Shown here: in pieces, positions 9,730 through 19,241 of the stretch
Position numbering within the stretch: the stretch's first letter is position 1
How the letters are laid out: the number at the start of each line of letters is the position of its first letter
Source of the DNA: Planctomycetota bacterium
GTDB lineage: Bacteria; Planctomycetota; Planctomycetia; Pirellulales; UBA1268
DNA length: 64,000 bases
Assembly (NCBI GenBank): GCA_003669585.1
Contig: QWOQ01000017.1
Span: 372,001-436,000, forward strand
Direction of reading: 5' to 3'
The notes under the pieces: generated by a model
Database searches by the model: none
What the model saw: only the letters and a program-made list of their open reading frames with translations
What the model was told of the DNA's origin: nothing
Made by a program: the position numbers and the translations under genes

Positions 9730-11157
9730 GTGAACAGCAAAGGCATGGCAGATTCAGGAACTCGTCGGATGTTGCGTGATCAAACTCCTGCTCCGATCGA
9801 ACGAGGGCGTTTTCTTTTAATGTCGTGCCAGGGGGGCGCCGAGAAACCGTTGTTGTCGCGGGCAGCGACACTTCTTCCTAAAACAACTCCCGGTGTGTGG
9901 AGACGTGGTGTGGTCACGCTGCGTTTAGCAGACGGATACGATCCTCCCGACACACACTCACCCGATCTGATTTATGCGCGCACGGTCATTCGTTCTTTCG
10001 GACAGGTAACCGGAGAGACTCTCGGGGAACGAATTGCGTCACTCGAAAATCTCATTGGGCCAGGATTTTGGGATGACGTCCATGTCTGGCGCCGCGACGA
10101 ACGCCCTGCGGGCGCTCAACCCGGAAGCATTCGAACACCTCTTCACGCCAAAGACGATCTTGAATCCGCGCATGTTCGTAAAGCAATCCTCAGCAAGATC
10201 CACCAGAAAGAGTCAGTCTTCACGGGAGAACCTTTCGTGTCGAGCGGGCGTGCGGCTGGGCATCGAGTCATAGCGGGTTCGCTTGTGCTCGACTGTGTAA
10301 TCGATTCACACGAACGTTGGTGGGTAGGTTGGCATCGCGCGCACGCTCCGGCAAGTTGTGTCCCCGGAGGCATTTTTCAAGCCCATGAAACGCAGCAAAC
10401 CCAGCACGAGAGCGAGGTTGAGCAATCCAAAGTATCCCGGGCCTGGTACAAGCTTGATGAAGCGATTCGATTTTCCGGCCTCGCTGTCCGACCGGGACTC
10501 AAGGCAGTCGAACTCGGTGCCTCTCCGGGGGGCGCATGTCAGCGACTTCTCGAAGCAGGGATGCAGGTGGTGGGAATCGACCCGGCCGACATGGATCCCG
10601 TGGTTGCCACACACAAACGGTTTGAACATTGGCGCAAACGCACGCGCGATGTGCGAGTGAGAGCGTTTCGGCCGTTCGATTGGATTGTGGCCGATATGAA
10701 TATTGATCCAACAAGTACACTCGAGGCGATCGGCCGAATTGTGTCCACGCCCGGCGTTCGTCCACAAGTCATTATCGCGACGCTGAAACTCCCTGAATGG
10801 TCGAGGGTTGATGAAGTTCCCGAGTGGCTGTCGCACTTTGAAGCATGGGGTTACCGACCGTTTGCAAAACAACTTTCATCGGCCGGTCGAGAGATCTGTG
10901 TTGTTGCAAAAAAGAAAACAGGTGCAACCGCTCGTCGCGCCGCAAAACGCCGACGTGGGAAAATATCCACGACGCCCCCACCGGTCTCTGTGAAACGCCC
11001 CCATCGAATTGAAAAAACGGTTCCGCCGCCTGGTGTGGCAGAACTTGAAAAAAAGAAAAAAAGTCCACCCGCTACTCGCGGAGGACGCACGTTTGTGGGC
11101 CTGAAGCGTCCGGCGAATCGGTCGAAGGATCGTGCCACACGTCGAAAGGATTCGTAA
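9730..11157 (+). CDS. RlmM/FtsJ-like SAM-dependent RNA methyltransferase with basic tail
   Basis: In the 475-residue protein the catalytic half begins near residue 235 with WYKLDEA, then ELGASPGGACQRLLEAG (SAM motif I, about 258-274), VVGIDPADMD (motif II), DWIVADMNI (motif IV) and IIATLKLPE with its Lys. These fit the K-D-K-type 2'-O-ribose methyltransferases such as RlmM, which modifies C2498 of 23S rRNA. The N-terminal part would be the substrate-recruiting domain. The last 80 residues or so are an Arg/Lys/Pro-rich tail not usual for RlmM. The start is a GTG; an ATG 15 bases later is an alternative. The 3' end overlaps convergent birA by 86 bp. Confidence 0.8.
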   Translation: MNSKGMADSGTRRMLRDQTPAPIERGRFLLMSCQGGAEKPLLSRAATLLPKTTPGVWRRGVVTLRLADGYDPPDTHSPDLIYARTVIRSFGQVTGETLGERIASLENLIGPGFWDDVHVWRRDERPAGAQPGSIRTPLHAKDDLESAHVRKAILSKIHQKESVFTGEPFVSSGRAAGHRVIAGSLVLDCVIDSHERWWVGWHRAHAPASCVPGGIFQAHETQQTQHESEVEQSKVSRAWYKLDEAIRFSGLAVRPGLKAVELGASPGGACQRLLEAGMQVVGIDPADMDPVVATHKRFEHWRKRTRDVRVRAFRPFDWIVADMNIDPTSTLEAIGRIVSTPGVRPQVIIATLKLPEWSRVDEVPEWLSHFEAWGYRPFAKQLSSAGREICVVAKKKTGATARRAAKRRRGKISTTPPPVSVKRPHRIEKTVPPPGVAELEKKKKSPPATRGGRTFVGLKRPANRSKDRATRRKDS

Positions 11158-11920
11158 GACTTCCCGATCGAACGGCGATTCGGCCCGTCGACGTTTCGAG
11201 AAGCAGGCTTCCGGATGAATCGATTCCGCAACAGAGACCATCGAGCAGCGCATTGTCCTGATAGACCCTCACACGCGTCCCCTCGAGAGCACACAGCGGT
11301 CGATAGCGTTCCAGAATGATTTGTGGTGCGTCAGACGATGCGAGAAGCAGTGACTCAAGTCTGGTCGCAATTGTTTTTATCAGCAAACCTCTTGCAAGCG
11401 GTGCGCCGCAGAGATCAGGAATGGTGACAACCCGTTGCGCCAGCAGGTGCGGAGCCGAGCAAACCGTTCCGTGCGTATTAATTCCAATACCGAAGATCAG
11501 TCGACCCCCCGTCACGCAGTCAACGAGAATACCGCCGAGTTTTCGGCCGTGAACCACAAGATCATTAGGCCACTGAAGTGCGACAGGCACGCTCGGGAGA
11601 AGCATCTTCAGAGCCTCTGCAACCGCCACACCGGCTACGAGTGACCAGATGGGTTCGGCCTTCCCAGAAAGAGCAGGCTGAGCCTCAAACACAAGGCTCA
11701 CCGCCAAGCTTCCGGGCGACTGCCACCACGAAGCACCACGCCTTCCGCGACCGTGTGTCTGAAAATCGGCAACGAAAGCCGCTGGAAGAGGAGAAGTCAC
11801 AATCGACGCGTAGGATCGGGCGAGATCCTGTGTCGACGGGGTTTGTTCAACATGTTCGAAATGCACAAGACAACTCGAGCGCTTGAGTGCGTCAACGTCG
11901 ATTGGGTCGGCTGCGAACAT
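11072..11920 (-). CDS. birA: Biotin--[acetyl-CoA-carboxylase] ligase, BirA
   Basis: A 282-residue biotin protein ligase that activates biotin to biotinyl-AMP and attaches it to a lysine of the carboxyl carrier protein in the cytoplasm. The family motifs are QTPSTQDLA, the ATP/biotin loop GRGRRGASW (about 57-65), LQWPNDLVVHGRKLGGILVD (about 120-139) and GIGINTHG. There is no N-terminal winged-helix domain, so it is the monofunctional type and should not act as a repressor. The small C-terminal domain is present. Its last 86 bp lie over the end of the opposing methyltransferase gene. Confidence 0.92.
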   Translation of the reverse strand: MFAADPIDVDALKRSSCLVHFEHVEQTPSTQDLARSYASIVTSPLPAAFVADFQTHGRGRRGASWWQSPGSLAVSLVFEAQPALSGKAEPIWSLVAGVAVAEALKMLLPSVPVALQWPNDLVVHGRKLGGILVDCVTGGRLIFGIGINTHGTVCSAPHLLAQRVVTIPDLCGAPLARGLLIKTIATRLESLLLASSDAPQIILERYRPLCALEGTRVRVYQDNALLDGLCCGIDSSGSLLLETSTGRIAVRSGSLTNPFDVWHDPSTDSPDASGPQTCVLRE

Positions 11921-12241
11921 GGCGGCGTTTCAAAAAAGGGTTACCAGAGCTCAAGAGGAAAGAGCAAAAGAACGAACGGTTCAACGATGGAAGACTTGGG
12001 TAAGGGGGGAGACTTTCAGTGAATCAGATCGGATCAAATTCGTATACCAAAAGCCACGAAAGACCTTGACCGCATCTTCTTTTGCGCGGTACCTCTCCCG
12101 CCCCCCTTTCCAATCTTGTCTTCGAGTCCGCTTTCCAAGCGGCACCCCTCTTATCAATCGGTGATCCATTCCTTGCTTTGCGAAGCCGTCGAAATCGATG
12201 CGTACCAACCGTATCCTTCGATGGAGGAGTTTTCTGCGCGC
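11921..12241. other. Intergenic region between divergent birA and barrel gene
   Basis: About 320 bases between the start of birA and the chosen start of the next gene. It must hold promoters for both directions, but no convincing -35/-10 pair or repeat stands out. If the upstream ATG at 12116 is the real start of the barrel gene, the region shrinks to about 195 bases. Confidence 0.4.
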
Positions 12242-13531
12242 GTGAAAGCCAAGAACAATCAACAGCATAATCGGCCTGAACGCACCGACACGATCGGTGG
12301 GAAACGGCACTCCGTTCTTGGCAGCGGTCAGTCTTTTTGTACGAGTTTTGTCGCGATCACGCTGATGGTGATTGCGTCACACTCAATTTCCAATGCGCAG
12401 ACCGTGCAACTTCCTTCAGCAGCAGCGTCGTCGCTTGATCGGCTGGCACAAGCAACGCCTGGAACGTATGGCTCACCACTTTCCCCACCCCCGGCCGCAT
12501 GGGATCCCTACGGTGCGCAGGTTGGATTGCCAGCGCCGGCAACAGTTCCTGCAATGAGTTCGCCATCGCTGGCACCGCCTTCTTTAGGAGGTCAGCCGGG
12601 GTACCCTGGTTATTCGACCACGCCGTCGTCCATTTTTCCGACACAGGGAACTGCTGGAAATCCAACAACGCTTCCACCAGGTTACCCGCAACAGAATTCA
12701 ACGTTTCAGCAAACCATGCGCCTCTATCAAGGGGCGCGCGGAAGCTGGGGATACCTCGCCGGAAATGGACAAGGAACAAGCGTGGCGGTGAATGAACTCG
12801 ATACGACCGCGACATTTGCGATGCCGTTTTTTGAAAACTCGCAGGCCAATATCAATCATGCGCCGCTGTTGATCACACCTGGTTTTGGATTGCAATTGTG
12901 GGATGGTCCACAAACCACATCCACGATGCTCGCGGATCTTCCACCGAATACGTATGACGTGTTTATCGATACCGCATGGAACCCACAGTTCACGCCGCTT
13001 TTTGGTGCCGAACTCGGACTCCGGCTCGGCATTTTTACCAATTGGAATGTGTTTGTGTTTCAGAGCTGGCGTCTGATGGGTCGAGCCATTGGAACGTTGA
13101 ATCTCACGCCCACGATGCAAGGAAAACTCGGCATCGTCTACCTCGATCGCAATCAAGTGAAACTGCTTCCGGCAGTGGGCATCACATGGACTCCAGATGC
13201 CGATTCTCGATACGACATATTTTTCCCAGCTCCACGTGCAACCCGTCGCATCACGAATGCAGGCAGGCATTCGGTCTGGTGGTATGTGGCAGGTGAATAC
13301 GGCGGCGGTGCGTGGACATTCCGACGTCAGGCAGGACAGATTTCACCGTTTGACTACAACGATATTCGCATCACGCTCGGCACCGAAATGATTCCTCTCG
13401 CCGGGCGAGGAATGTCAGGCAACTTTGAAGTCGGGTACGTTTTCTACCGCCAGCTTTATTTTGTGGACGGGCCGCCACAGATCCAAGACCTCAATAGCAC
13501 GATCATGTTTCGTCTAGGACTCGCCTACTAA
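12242..13531 (+). CDS. Exported outer-membrane beta-barrel protein, DUF6268-like (paralogue 1)
   Basis: From a GTG at 12242, preceded by GGAGGAG, the protein has 429 residues: a charged start, a hydrophobic signal segment ending SISNAQT, a Pro/Gly/Ser-rich linker (about 45-150), then a domain of alternating strands with many Trp and Tyr that ends in FRLGLAY, a typical barrel C-terminus. An ATG at 12116 in the same frame would add 42 residues ahead of the signal, which is less likely. The barrel half matches the next gene block by block (LLITPGF, YLDRNQVKLLPAVGITWTPD, GYVFYRQLYF). Probably an outer-membrane protein; ligand unknown. Confidence 0.7.
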   Translation: MKAKNNQQHNRPERTDTIGGKRHSVLGSGQSFCTSFVAITLMVIASHSISNAQTVQLPSAAASSLDRLAQATPGTYGSPLSPPPAAWDPYGAQVGLPAPATVPAMSSPSLAPPSLGGQPGYPGYSTTPSSIFPTQGTAGNPTTLPPGYPQQNSTFQQTMRLYQGARGSWGYLAGNGQGTSVAVNELDTTATFAMPFFENSQANINHAPLLITPGFGLQLWDGPQTTSTMLADLPPNTYDVFIDTAWNPQFTPLFGAELGLRLGIFTNWNVFVFQSWRLMGRAIGTLNLTPTMQGKLGIVYLDRNQVKLLPAVGITWTPDADSRYDIFFPAPRATRRITNAGRHSVWWYVAGEYGGGAWTFRRQAGQISPFDYNDIRITLGTEMIPLAGRGMSGNFEVGYVFYRQLYFVDGPPQIQDLNSTIMFRLGLAY

Positions 13532-13544
13532 CGTATCGGAAACG

Positions 13545-14789
13545 ATGGTTCAAGCTTTTGTAGAAAGCGCACAGTTTTTCTATCGACATGCCTCCAAGGG
13601 CATAGTCGGCGTGACGACTTTTGCACTGTGTGTAGGCATGTTGTTCCCCTCGTACGCAGAATCTTCCAAAGACGTCGACATCGCTCATGCAACCGACAGC
13701 GACGAGTCTCTGAGTGTTCCATGGGAAATCCACGGAGAGAGTGACGAAACGTTCGAAGCATTGGGTGAGCCGGTTGCAATGAAAATGCCGGAAGGCGACA
13801 TACTTCTTGTTTCAGTAGAACCAGAGACATCGCAAAAAACGTCTGTAAAACAATTACCGCCAGTCGAGGCGTGGAACAAAATACGGCTGACGGCACTTGG
13901 TGATCCACAGGACTTGCAAGAGCCACTGATGCCTGACGATCTGGCGCCGCCGGGTCAACCGCGTCAGGAGTTTGAGCCACCAAGTGGGCGCAAACGTCCT
14001 CCTGGTGCAAAGCCTGGAATTCTTCAGCAAGCGCTCTATACAGTCACTGAACTTCCCCGTTTTGGCTCAAACGGTCTCGGGCTCACGGTGCTCGAAAAAA
14101 GTGTAACGCTCGGCCTTCCAGCACCGACCACCGACTCGCCACTCTTGATCACCCCAGGATTCAGCGGCACGCTTCTCAATAGGCCCGCATCGGTTGATCT
14201 CCCGGGAGAGCTTTTCGAAGGATACATCCAGGCACGCTGGCTCAAAAAAATAAATGATCAACTCGGTATCGATCTGGCGGTTGCGCCAGGTTGGTACAGC
14301 GACTTCCACAACGACTCTTCGCAGGCGCTGCGTATCACTGGACACGGCTTCGCGGCGTGGGAAGCTCGTAAAGATCTGCGTGTGGTAGCCGGACTGATCT
14401 ATCTCGACCGTCGGGATGTCGATTTTCTTCCCGCCGGCGGCCTGCTCTGGACTCCCTCGGATGACAAACGGATCGAGCTGATTTTTCCACGTCCGCGTTT
14501 TGCTGTTCGTGTTGCTGAAAGCAAGCGAGCATCGCAGTGGCTCTATACAGCTGCAGAATTTGGTGGAAATCAGTGGGCCATGCAATCGAATACAGGAGCC
14601 AATCAAATTGTTGTGTTTCGCGACTATAGGCTCATTGCAGGCTGGGAACGAAAACCTGCTGCGCTCGGCCTTTCATGGCGGGTTGAGATGGGATATGTGT
14701 TTGGTCGTATCGTGCAGTATTACGATTCGACCGAGCCGAACTATTATCCCACCGATACGCTTATGGCCCGCGCGGGAGTGTGGTATTAA
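13545..14789 (+). CDS. Exported outer-membrane beta-barrel protein, DUF6268-like (paralogue 2)
   Basis: A 414-residue protein with a signal segment at about residues 20-38 (GVTTFALCVGMLFPSYAES), an acidic, Pro-rich linker and a barrel domain sharing LLITPGFSG, LIYLDRRDVDFLPAGGLLWTP, ELIFPRPRFAVR and a C-terminal aromatic residue with its neighbour. The 13-base gap to the preceding gene implies one transcript and an origin by tandem duplication, followed by strong divergence in the linkers. Likely an outer-membrane protein; no catalytic motif is visible. Confidence 0.7.
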   Translation: MVQAFVESAQFFYRHASKGIVGVTTFALCVGMLFPSYAESSKDVDIAHATDSDESLSVPWEIHGESDETFEALGEPVAMKMPEGDILLVSVEPETSQKTSVKQLPPVEAWNKIRLTALGDPQDLQEPLMPDDLAPPGQPRQEFEPPSGRKRPPGAKPGILQQALYTVTELPRFGSNGLGLTVLEKSVTLGLPAPTTDSPLLITPGFSGTLLNRPASVDLPGELFEGYIQARWLKKINDQLGIDLAVAPGWYSDFHNDSSQALRITGHGFAAWEARKDLRVVAGLIYLDRRDVDFLPAGGLLWTPSDDKRIELIFPRPRFAVRVAESKRASQWLYTAAEFGGNQWAMQSNTGANQIVVFRDYRLIAGWERKPAALGLSWRVEMGYVFGRIVQYYDSTEPNYYPTDTLMARAGVWY

Positions 14790-14881
14790 ACGGGTTTACA
14801 ACGTGCGCAGCCATCCATGCCTTTTCAAACATGTGGCAGCTTCGCTTCACACTGCTTCAGCTCATCGCCCAGCAGTGCCCC

Positions 14882-15586
14882 TCAAGCGGCCTTGCGTTTA
14901 AATACCAAAGTCGGCCCAGTCCAGTTCACCAGATCGTAACTTTTTCCAACGAGAAATTTGTACAGGTCGCTCTCCATCACCTTTTCGATCGTGTGCTGAT
15001 GCAGCTCTACAAGAATCAAGAAGGGGCTGTATTTTTCAAAAGACAGCGATTCCAAAACTGACAGATCGTAACCTTCCGCATCGACGTTCAGCAGATCGAT
15101 TTTGCGTCCGGAAAAGCGGCTGTTGTCCAGGACATAATCAAGGGACGCCACAGGCACTTTTCGCACCACATAGCGTTTGCCCAGCCTTCGCTGCTCTTCT
15201 GCAAATTCTTTATCCAGCGTGGACATCAAGGAATAACGTCCGAACGAATAGCAATCCCGCAACTCGCCCGTGCCTTCTTTGCTGATTGCATAGACGAGAT
15301 TCTCGTCTTTACCGCGCACCATCTTAAACGCCTCGATCTTGATCGGATCGAGATCGATGTTCACCCCGCGCCAACCTTTGCGATACCAGCGATACGTGTT
15401 GCTATATTTCACCGGATGAAAACACCCCACATCCACAAAAAACCCGCGATGGATAGACGCCAGATGCTGGTACGTTGAATCATCTTCACCGTATTGCGAA
15501 TAGTGCCGCATCGAAGTCCGGCTGAGATAAATCTTGCGCAATAAAAATAATTTCCGTAAGAACCAGTTATCCAGAATAATATCCAT
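14882..15586 (-). CDS. FkbM family methyltransferase
   Basis: A 234-residue SAM-dependent methyltransferase of the FkbM family. Evidence is YSQYGEDDSTYQHL near residues 28-41, FVDVGCFHPVKYSNT (SAM-binding motif I), GVNIDLDPIKIEAF (motif II acidic residue), VASLDYVLDN and IDLLNVDAEGYDLSVL, all in the family order. FkbM enzymes methylate hydroxyl groups of sugars or natural products and in bacteria often sit with polysaccharide genes. No glycosyltransferase is adjacent here, so the substrate is unknown. Confidence 0.85.
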   Translation of the reverse strand: MDIILDNWFLRKLFLLRKIYLSRTSMRHYSQYGEDDSTYQHLASIHRGFFVDVGCFHPVKYSNTYRWYRKGWRGVNIDLDPIKIEAFKMVRGKDENLVYAISKEGTGELRDCYSFGRYSLMSTLDKEFAEEQRRLGKRYVVRKVPVASLDYVLDNSRFSGRKIDLLNVDAEGYDLSVLESLSFEKYSPFLILVELHQHTIEKVMESDLYKFLVGKSYDLVNWTGPTLVFKRKAA

Positions 15587-15917
15587 CGCTTCGAACCCTC
15601 ATTCATTTTTTTAACGCGCTGCACAGATGGAGTGACACTTCGCGCGAACCATCCTTCCCGACCAAATCGCGGGCGGCAGTATACGCGACATGCTGCATTC
15701 GACTCTGTCAGCGACGGCGAGATACAAAATGGCCTGTGCCAGCGCGAAGAGGCCTTGCGGCGAACCGAGATGCTCGTAGGTGTTCGCGGGATCAGCGGCG
15801 GCGGTCGGAGACGCAGCCGCTTTGCAAGATCGTCGTCGCCCGCCTTGAAAAGCCTGTAAGCTTCTTCGTCCACTCAAACATTCCTGATCGGCCGCGAGGC
15901 CAGCAGAGGGGCATTTC
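15587..15917. other. Divergent intergenic region, FkbM gene to MFS gene
   Basis: About 330 bases between divergently transcribed genes. Short frames on the minus strand (one starting MDEEAYRLFK at 15873) look partly protein-like but shift frame and match nothing I know; a decayed small gene is possible. No clear promoter or terminator was found. Confidence 0.35.
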
Positions 15918-17231
15918 ATGATGCATCGTTCACGTTCCTGGGCATGGTGGGTCAGCGGTCTGTTGCTCTTGGCGACCATGCTCAACTACATGGATCGACA
16001 GACGCTTGCAAACTTGAGCGTGCGCATCACCGATGAAATGTCACTCAATCAGGAGCAGTACGGCGACCTCGAACTGGTCTTCGGCTGGGCTTTTGCACTC
16101 GGTTCAATCACGTTCGGCGTGCTGGCGGACCGACTTCCAATACGATTGCTCTACCCGTTGATCGTCATCGCATGGAGTACCGTCGGTCTGATAACCGGCT
16201 ATGCGCAAGGGTACGAACAACTCTTTGCCTGCCGTGCACTGCTCGGCTTTTTTGAGGCGGGACACTGGCCATGCGCGCTGTTGACGACGCAGGCGGTCTT
16301 CGATCAGCGAAAGCGCATGCTGGGAAATAGTCTTCTGCAAAGCGGAGGCGCAGTGGGAGCGATTCTCACGCCAGTGGTGATCCGACTGATCGTCGGTGAC
16401 AACGAAGCGCGTGGGGCATGGCGAACGCCGTTTGTCGTGATCGGTGCGCTTGGCGCTGCATGGGTGATTGCGTGGCTATTGCTCATTCGTCGAGGCGACG
16501 TGGAAAAAAAGGATGTTTCCTCAGACGCCCCAGATTCTCGAAACGTTTCCAGCACAGAGACTCGTAGAAACTTCTGGTGGCAAGAGTGTTTGGCAAATCC
16601 AAAGTTCTGGGCAATGGTGCCGGTTGTGGTGAGCATCAACATCACATGGCAACTCATCCGCGCATGGCTGCCTAAATTTTTACAACAAGGCCGCGGAATC
16701 CCAGAGTCACAATCGCTCTGGTTCAATTCAGCGTATTACATTTCGGCGGATATAGGCTGCATTTCAGCCGGTGCGATCGCGATGTGGCTCGCTACGCGTG
16801 GCATGAAAGTGCACCGCGCGCGAGTGAGCGTGTTTTTGTGTTGTGCCGTGGTCGTGGCGATTATGACGAACGCTGCCGCTGTTTTGCCGCGCGGACCGGC
16901 ACTGTACAGCGTGTTGCTCGTTGTGGCGGCCGCATCGATGGGACTTTTCCCTTGTTACTATTCCCTTGCGCAAGATGTCAGTATCGGCAATGTGGGAAAG
17001 GCCAGCGGGCTGCTTGCAACAATCGGCTGGCTCGTGGCTTCGCCAATGCAGAAAATATTTGGCAGACTTGTCGATTCAACAGGATCGTTTGATACAGGAT
17101 TGGCCTTGGTCGGAATACCGCCAGTCATTGCGATCCTTTGGTTGATGGCCATTTGGCCACGTTTAGAAACAACAGACGCAACACCTTCAATGAACCAATC
17201 ATCGCCATTGAGTTTCAAAGAGCGAAGATAA
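15918..17231 (+). CDS. MFS transporter, anion:cation symporter (hexuronate-type) family
   Basis: A 437-residue inner-membrane protein with about twelve hydrophobic segments. The first loop has NYMDRQTLANLSVRI, the form of the YxDR motif typical of the ACS family (ExuT, GudP, DgoT), followed by GWAFALGSITFGVLADR, the MFS signature between helices 2 and 3, and a charged central loop at about 190-215. Members import hexuronates, glucarate or galactonate with protons. A GAGGGG ribosome-site-like stretch precedes the ATG. The following creatininase-family, dehydratase and SDR genes suggest a sugar-acid substrate, but this is inference. Confidence 0.85.
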   Translation: MMHRSRSWAWWVSGLLLLATMLNYMDRQTLANLSVRITDEMSLNQEQYGDLELVFGWAFALGSITFGVLADRLPIRLLYPLIVIAWSTVGLITGYAQGYEQLFACRALLGFFEAGHWPCALLTTQAVFDQRKRMLGNSLLQSGGAVGAILTPVVIRLIVGDNEARGAWRTPFVVIGALGAAWVIAWLLLIRRGDVEKKDVSSDAPDSRNVSSTETRRNFWWQECLANPKFWAMVPVVVSINITWQLIRAWLPKFLQQGRGIPESQSLWFNSAYYISADIGCISAGAIAMWLATRGMKVHRARVSVFLCCAVVVAIMTNAAAVLPRGPALYSVLLVVAAASMGLFPCYYSLAQDVSIGNVGKASGLLATIGWLVASPMQKIFGRLVDSTGSFDTGLALVGIPPVIAILWLMAIWPRLETTDATPSMNQSSPLSFKERR

Positions 17232-17276
17232 AGATTCTTGGAGAAGCGCGTAGAAGAACAATGAGGAAAACGCGTC

Positions 17277-18050
17277 ATGCAATTAGTCGACCTTTCTTGG
17301 CCCGAAGTGGCCGCCCGTGCGGCTCATACCCCGATCATTCTTCCAATCGCCGCCATCGAACAGCATGGTCACCATCTTCCTGTGTCCACCGATAGCATGT
17401 TGCTCGCAGAACTCATCCGTAGAATTTCAAAGCCTCTGCACGGACAGGCCATTTTTGCGCCGTTGATGTGGCTTGGTAATTCTGACCATCACATCGATTT
17501 TCCAGGCACGCTGTCGGCTCGACCTCGGCACTATCTTGACATGCTTGGTGGATTGATCGACGACATGATCACTCACGGATTTCGAAGGATCGTGCTCCTC
17601 AACGGTCACGGTGGCAACGACATTCCCGGTCGGCAGGCGATTTTTGAAGCGAGACAGCGGTATAGGCATCGCAGCGATCTCCTTCTTCTTTTTGTAACCT
17701 ATTGGGATTGTGCGCGGCCTTGGGAAACGTGTGGCGATCTCGTGCAGCACTTCATGGGCCATGCCTGCGAGTGGGAAACATCGATGATGCAGTGCATCGT
17801 GCCAGACCTTGTGAAAGAGGTGCGTGAACTCGAAACCGTCAGCGTCGAGTACGGCTTTGCACCAAGCTACCGTGGCTGGACATCGAAAGATCGCACCATT
17901 CCCGGTCATATGGGTTCGCCCCAATACGCTACGCCCGAAAAGGGAGAGAAGCTTTTTTCGGCTTTCGCTGAAGGCGTTGAAAAAATGATTCACCAGATGA
18001 TTGCCTGGGACGGCCATTCATGGAACCCCGACAATGTTCAAAAGAATTGA
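17277..18050 (+). CDS. Creatininase family metal-dependent amidohydrolase
   Basis: The 257 residues match the creatininase/ArfB-FAPy deformylase family. The metal ligands are visible in AAIEQHGHHLPVSTDSMLLAE (Glu, His and Asp, about 24-44), then MWLGNSDHHIDFPGTLS, NGHGGNDIPGR (about 112-122) and GHACEWETSMM. Family members open cyclic amides such as creatinine or hydrolyse N-formyl compounds. In planctomycetes they are often found in sugar-catabolic clusters with unknown substrates, and that is the case here. It starts 45 bp after the MFS gene, so they are probably cotranscribed. Confidence 0.88.
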   Translation: MQLVDLSWPEVAARAAHTPIILPIAAIEQHGHHLPVSTDSMLLAELIRRISKPLHGQAIFAPLMWLGNSDHHIDFPGTLSARPRHYLDMLGGLIDDMITHGFRRIVLLNGHGGNDIPGRQAIFEARQRYRHRSDLLLLFVTYWDCARPWETCGDLVQHFMGHACEWETSMMQCIVPDLVKEVRELETVSVEYGFAPSYRGWTSKDRTIPGHMGSPQYATPEKGEKLFSAFAEGVEKMIHQMIAWDGHSWNPDNVQKN

Positions 18051-18107
18051 ACGGGTGAACCTTGTGCGTATTCAAGCACCGCAGCGTCTTCTAGAAAGAG
18101 CAAGTCT

Positions 18108-19205
18108 TTAGGCGACCCGGAACTTTGTAAGAATTGCATCTGTCAATTTTCCGCCCACGCCGGGAGCCTCTGGCAAGGTGTAGTAACCGTCGATCACGCG
18201 CACGGGATTTTCCCAGATATCATGAATGGATTCGTAGCAGCACTCGACCATTGGAGCATTTTCAGTGGCTGCTGCGAGTTGCACGTGAATGTTATGTTGA
18301 ACGTTGGTATGAGGAATGACGGGTAGACCGTAGGCCCGCGCAAGCGCCGCGACATCAAGCCACTCGTCGATGCCGGAAAGTTTCGTAACGTCTGCTTGTA
18401 CGATGTCGACGGCCCGTGATTCGATATAGTTTCTAAAGTCGTGCAGGGAATAGATTGTCTCGCCAACAGCAATCGGAAGATCGAGTGAATGTGCAAGCTC
18501 TGCATGTGCCTTCACGTCGAAAGGATGCATCGGCTCCTCGAGCCACGAGATGTCGAATTCTTCGAGACGTCTTCCCCAGACCGTGGCGGTCGCCAAATCC
18601 CACACGGTGTTCACATCGACCATCAGTCGGATATCCTCGCCAATCGCCTTGCGCACTGCCTTGACGCGAGCAAAATCTTCGCGTGGATCAGGCAAACCGA
18701 GCTTCATTTTTACTGCGTCGAATCCGCGCTGAATGATTCGGTGCATGTCATCGATCAGTTCGGCAGTACTCCACGTCAGCCATCCACCGTCGGTGTTGTA
18801 GGCCTTCACTTTGGTTTTTGCAGGCCCCAAATGCCGCCAGAGGGGCTGATCTTCGAGGCGAAGTTGAATATCCCAAAGCGCGAGATTCATCGCTGACAAA
18901 CCGACTCTCGCAACACCAACGCGACCAATAAAATGATTCGTCGAATGCATTGCTCGCATTAGTTCGCGGCGCTGGAGTGGATCTTTTCCAAGAATCGCCG
19001 GGGCGTAGACATCGTCAAGAGTGACTTTGACTGCCCTGAGGCCCTTGGTGTAGTTCCAGTTAAATCCCCAGCCGGTGATGCCGGCATCGGTATCGATTCG
19101 CACCTGCACAAATTCCACCGAATCGACACTGCTTTGTGAATCGGTGATCGTGCGTTGTTTCAGAGGCACATCGACAAGCGTTGTCTCGACATTCGTGATA
19201 ATCAT
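18108..19205 (-). CDS. Mandelate racemase/muconate lactonizing enzyme family (enolase superfamily) dehydratase
   Basis: 365 residues from the ATG at 19205, which has GGAG nine bases upstream; a TTG 15 bases earlier is in frame but poor. The barrel carries the KxK acid/base pair in AVKMKLGLPD (about 169-178), metal ligands in LMVDVNTVWD, WLEEPMHPF and AVGETIYS, and a C-terminal His region PHTNVQHNIHV. This matches sugar-acid dehydratases and racemases of the MR subgroup. The exact acid sugar is not predictable. It is followed on the same strand by nothing in the set and preceded by the SDR gene (36 bp), so SDR and dehydratase form an operon. Confidence 0.88.
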   Translation of the reverse strand: MIITNVETTLVDVPLKQRTITDSQSSVDSVEFVQVRIDTDAGITGWGFNWNYTKGLRAVKVTLDDVYAPAILGKDPLQRRELMRAMHSTNHFIGRVGVARVGLSAMNLALWDIQLRLEDQPLWRHLGPAKTKVKAYNTDGGWLTWSTAELIDDMHRIIQRGFDAVKMKLGLPDPREDFARVKAVRKAIGEDIRLMVDVNTVWDLATATVWGRRLEEFDISWLEEPMHPFDVKAHAELAHSLDLPIAVGETIYSLHDFRNYIESRAVDIVQADVTKLSGIDEWLDVAALARAYGLPVIPHTNVQHNIHVQLAAATENAPMVECCYESIHDIWENPVRVIDGYYTLPEAPGVGGKLTDAILTKFRVA

Positions 19206-19241
19206 CGTTGCATGCTCCAAAGAAGTTCAAAAAAGAAGAAT

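Noticed and set aside
15409..15985. Minus-strand frames starting MDEEAYRLFK and ending ...KCHSICAAR
   Set aside because: Protein-like in pieces but in different frames; overlaps the FkbM gene in part and matches no family I know. At most a decayed small gene.
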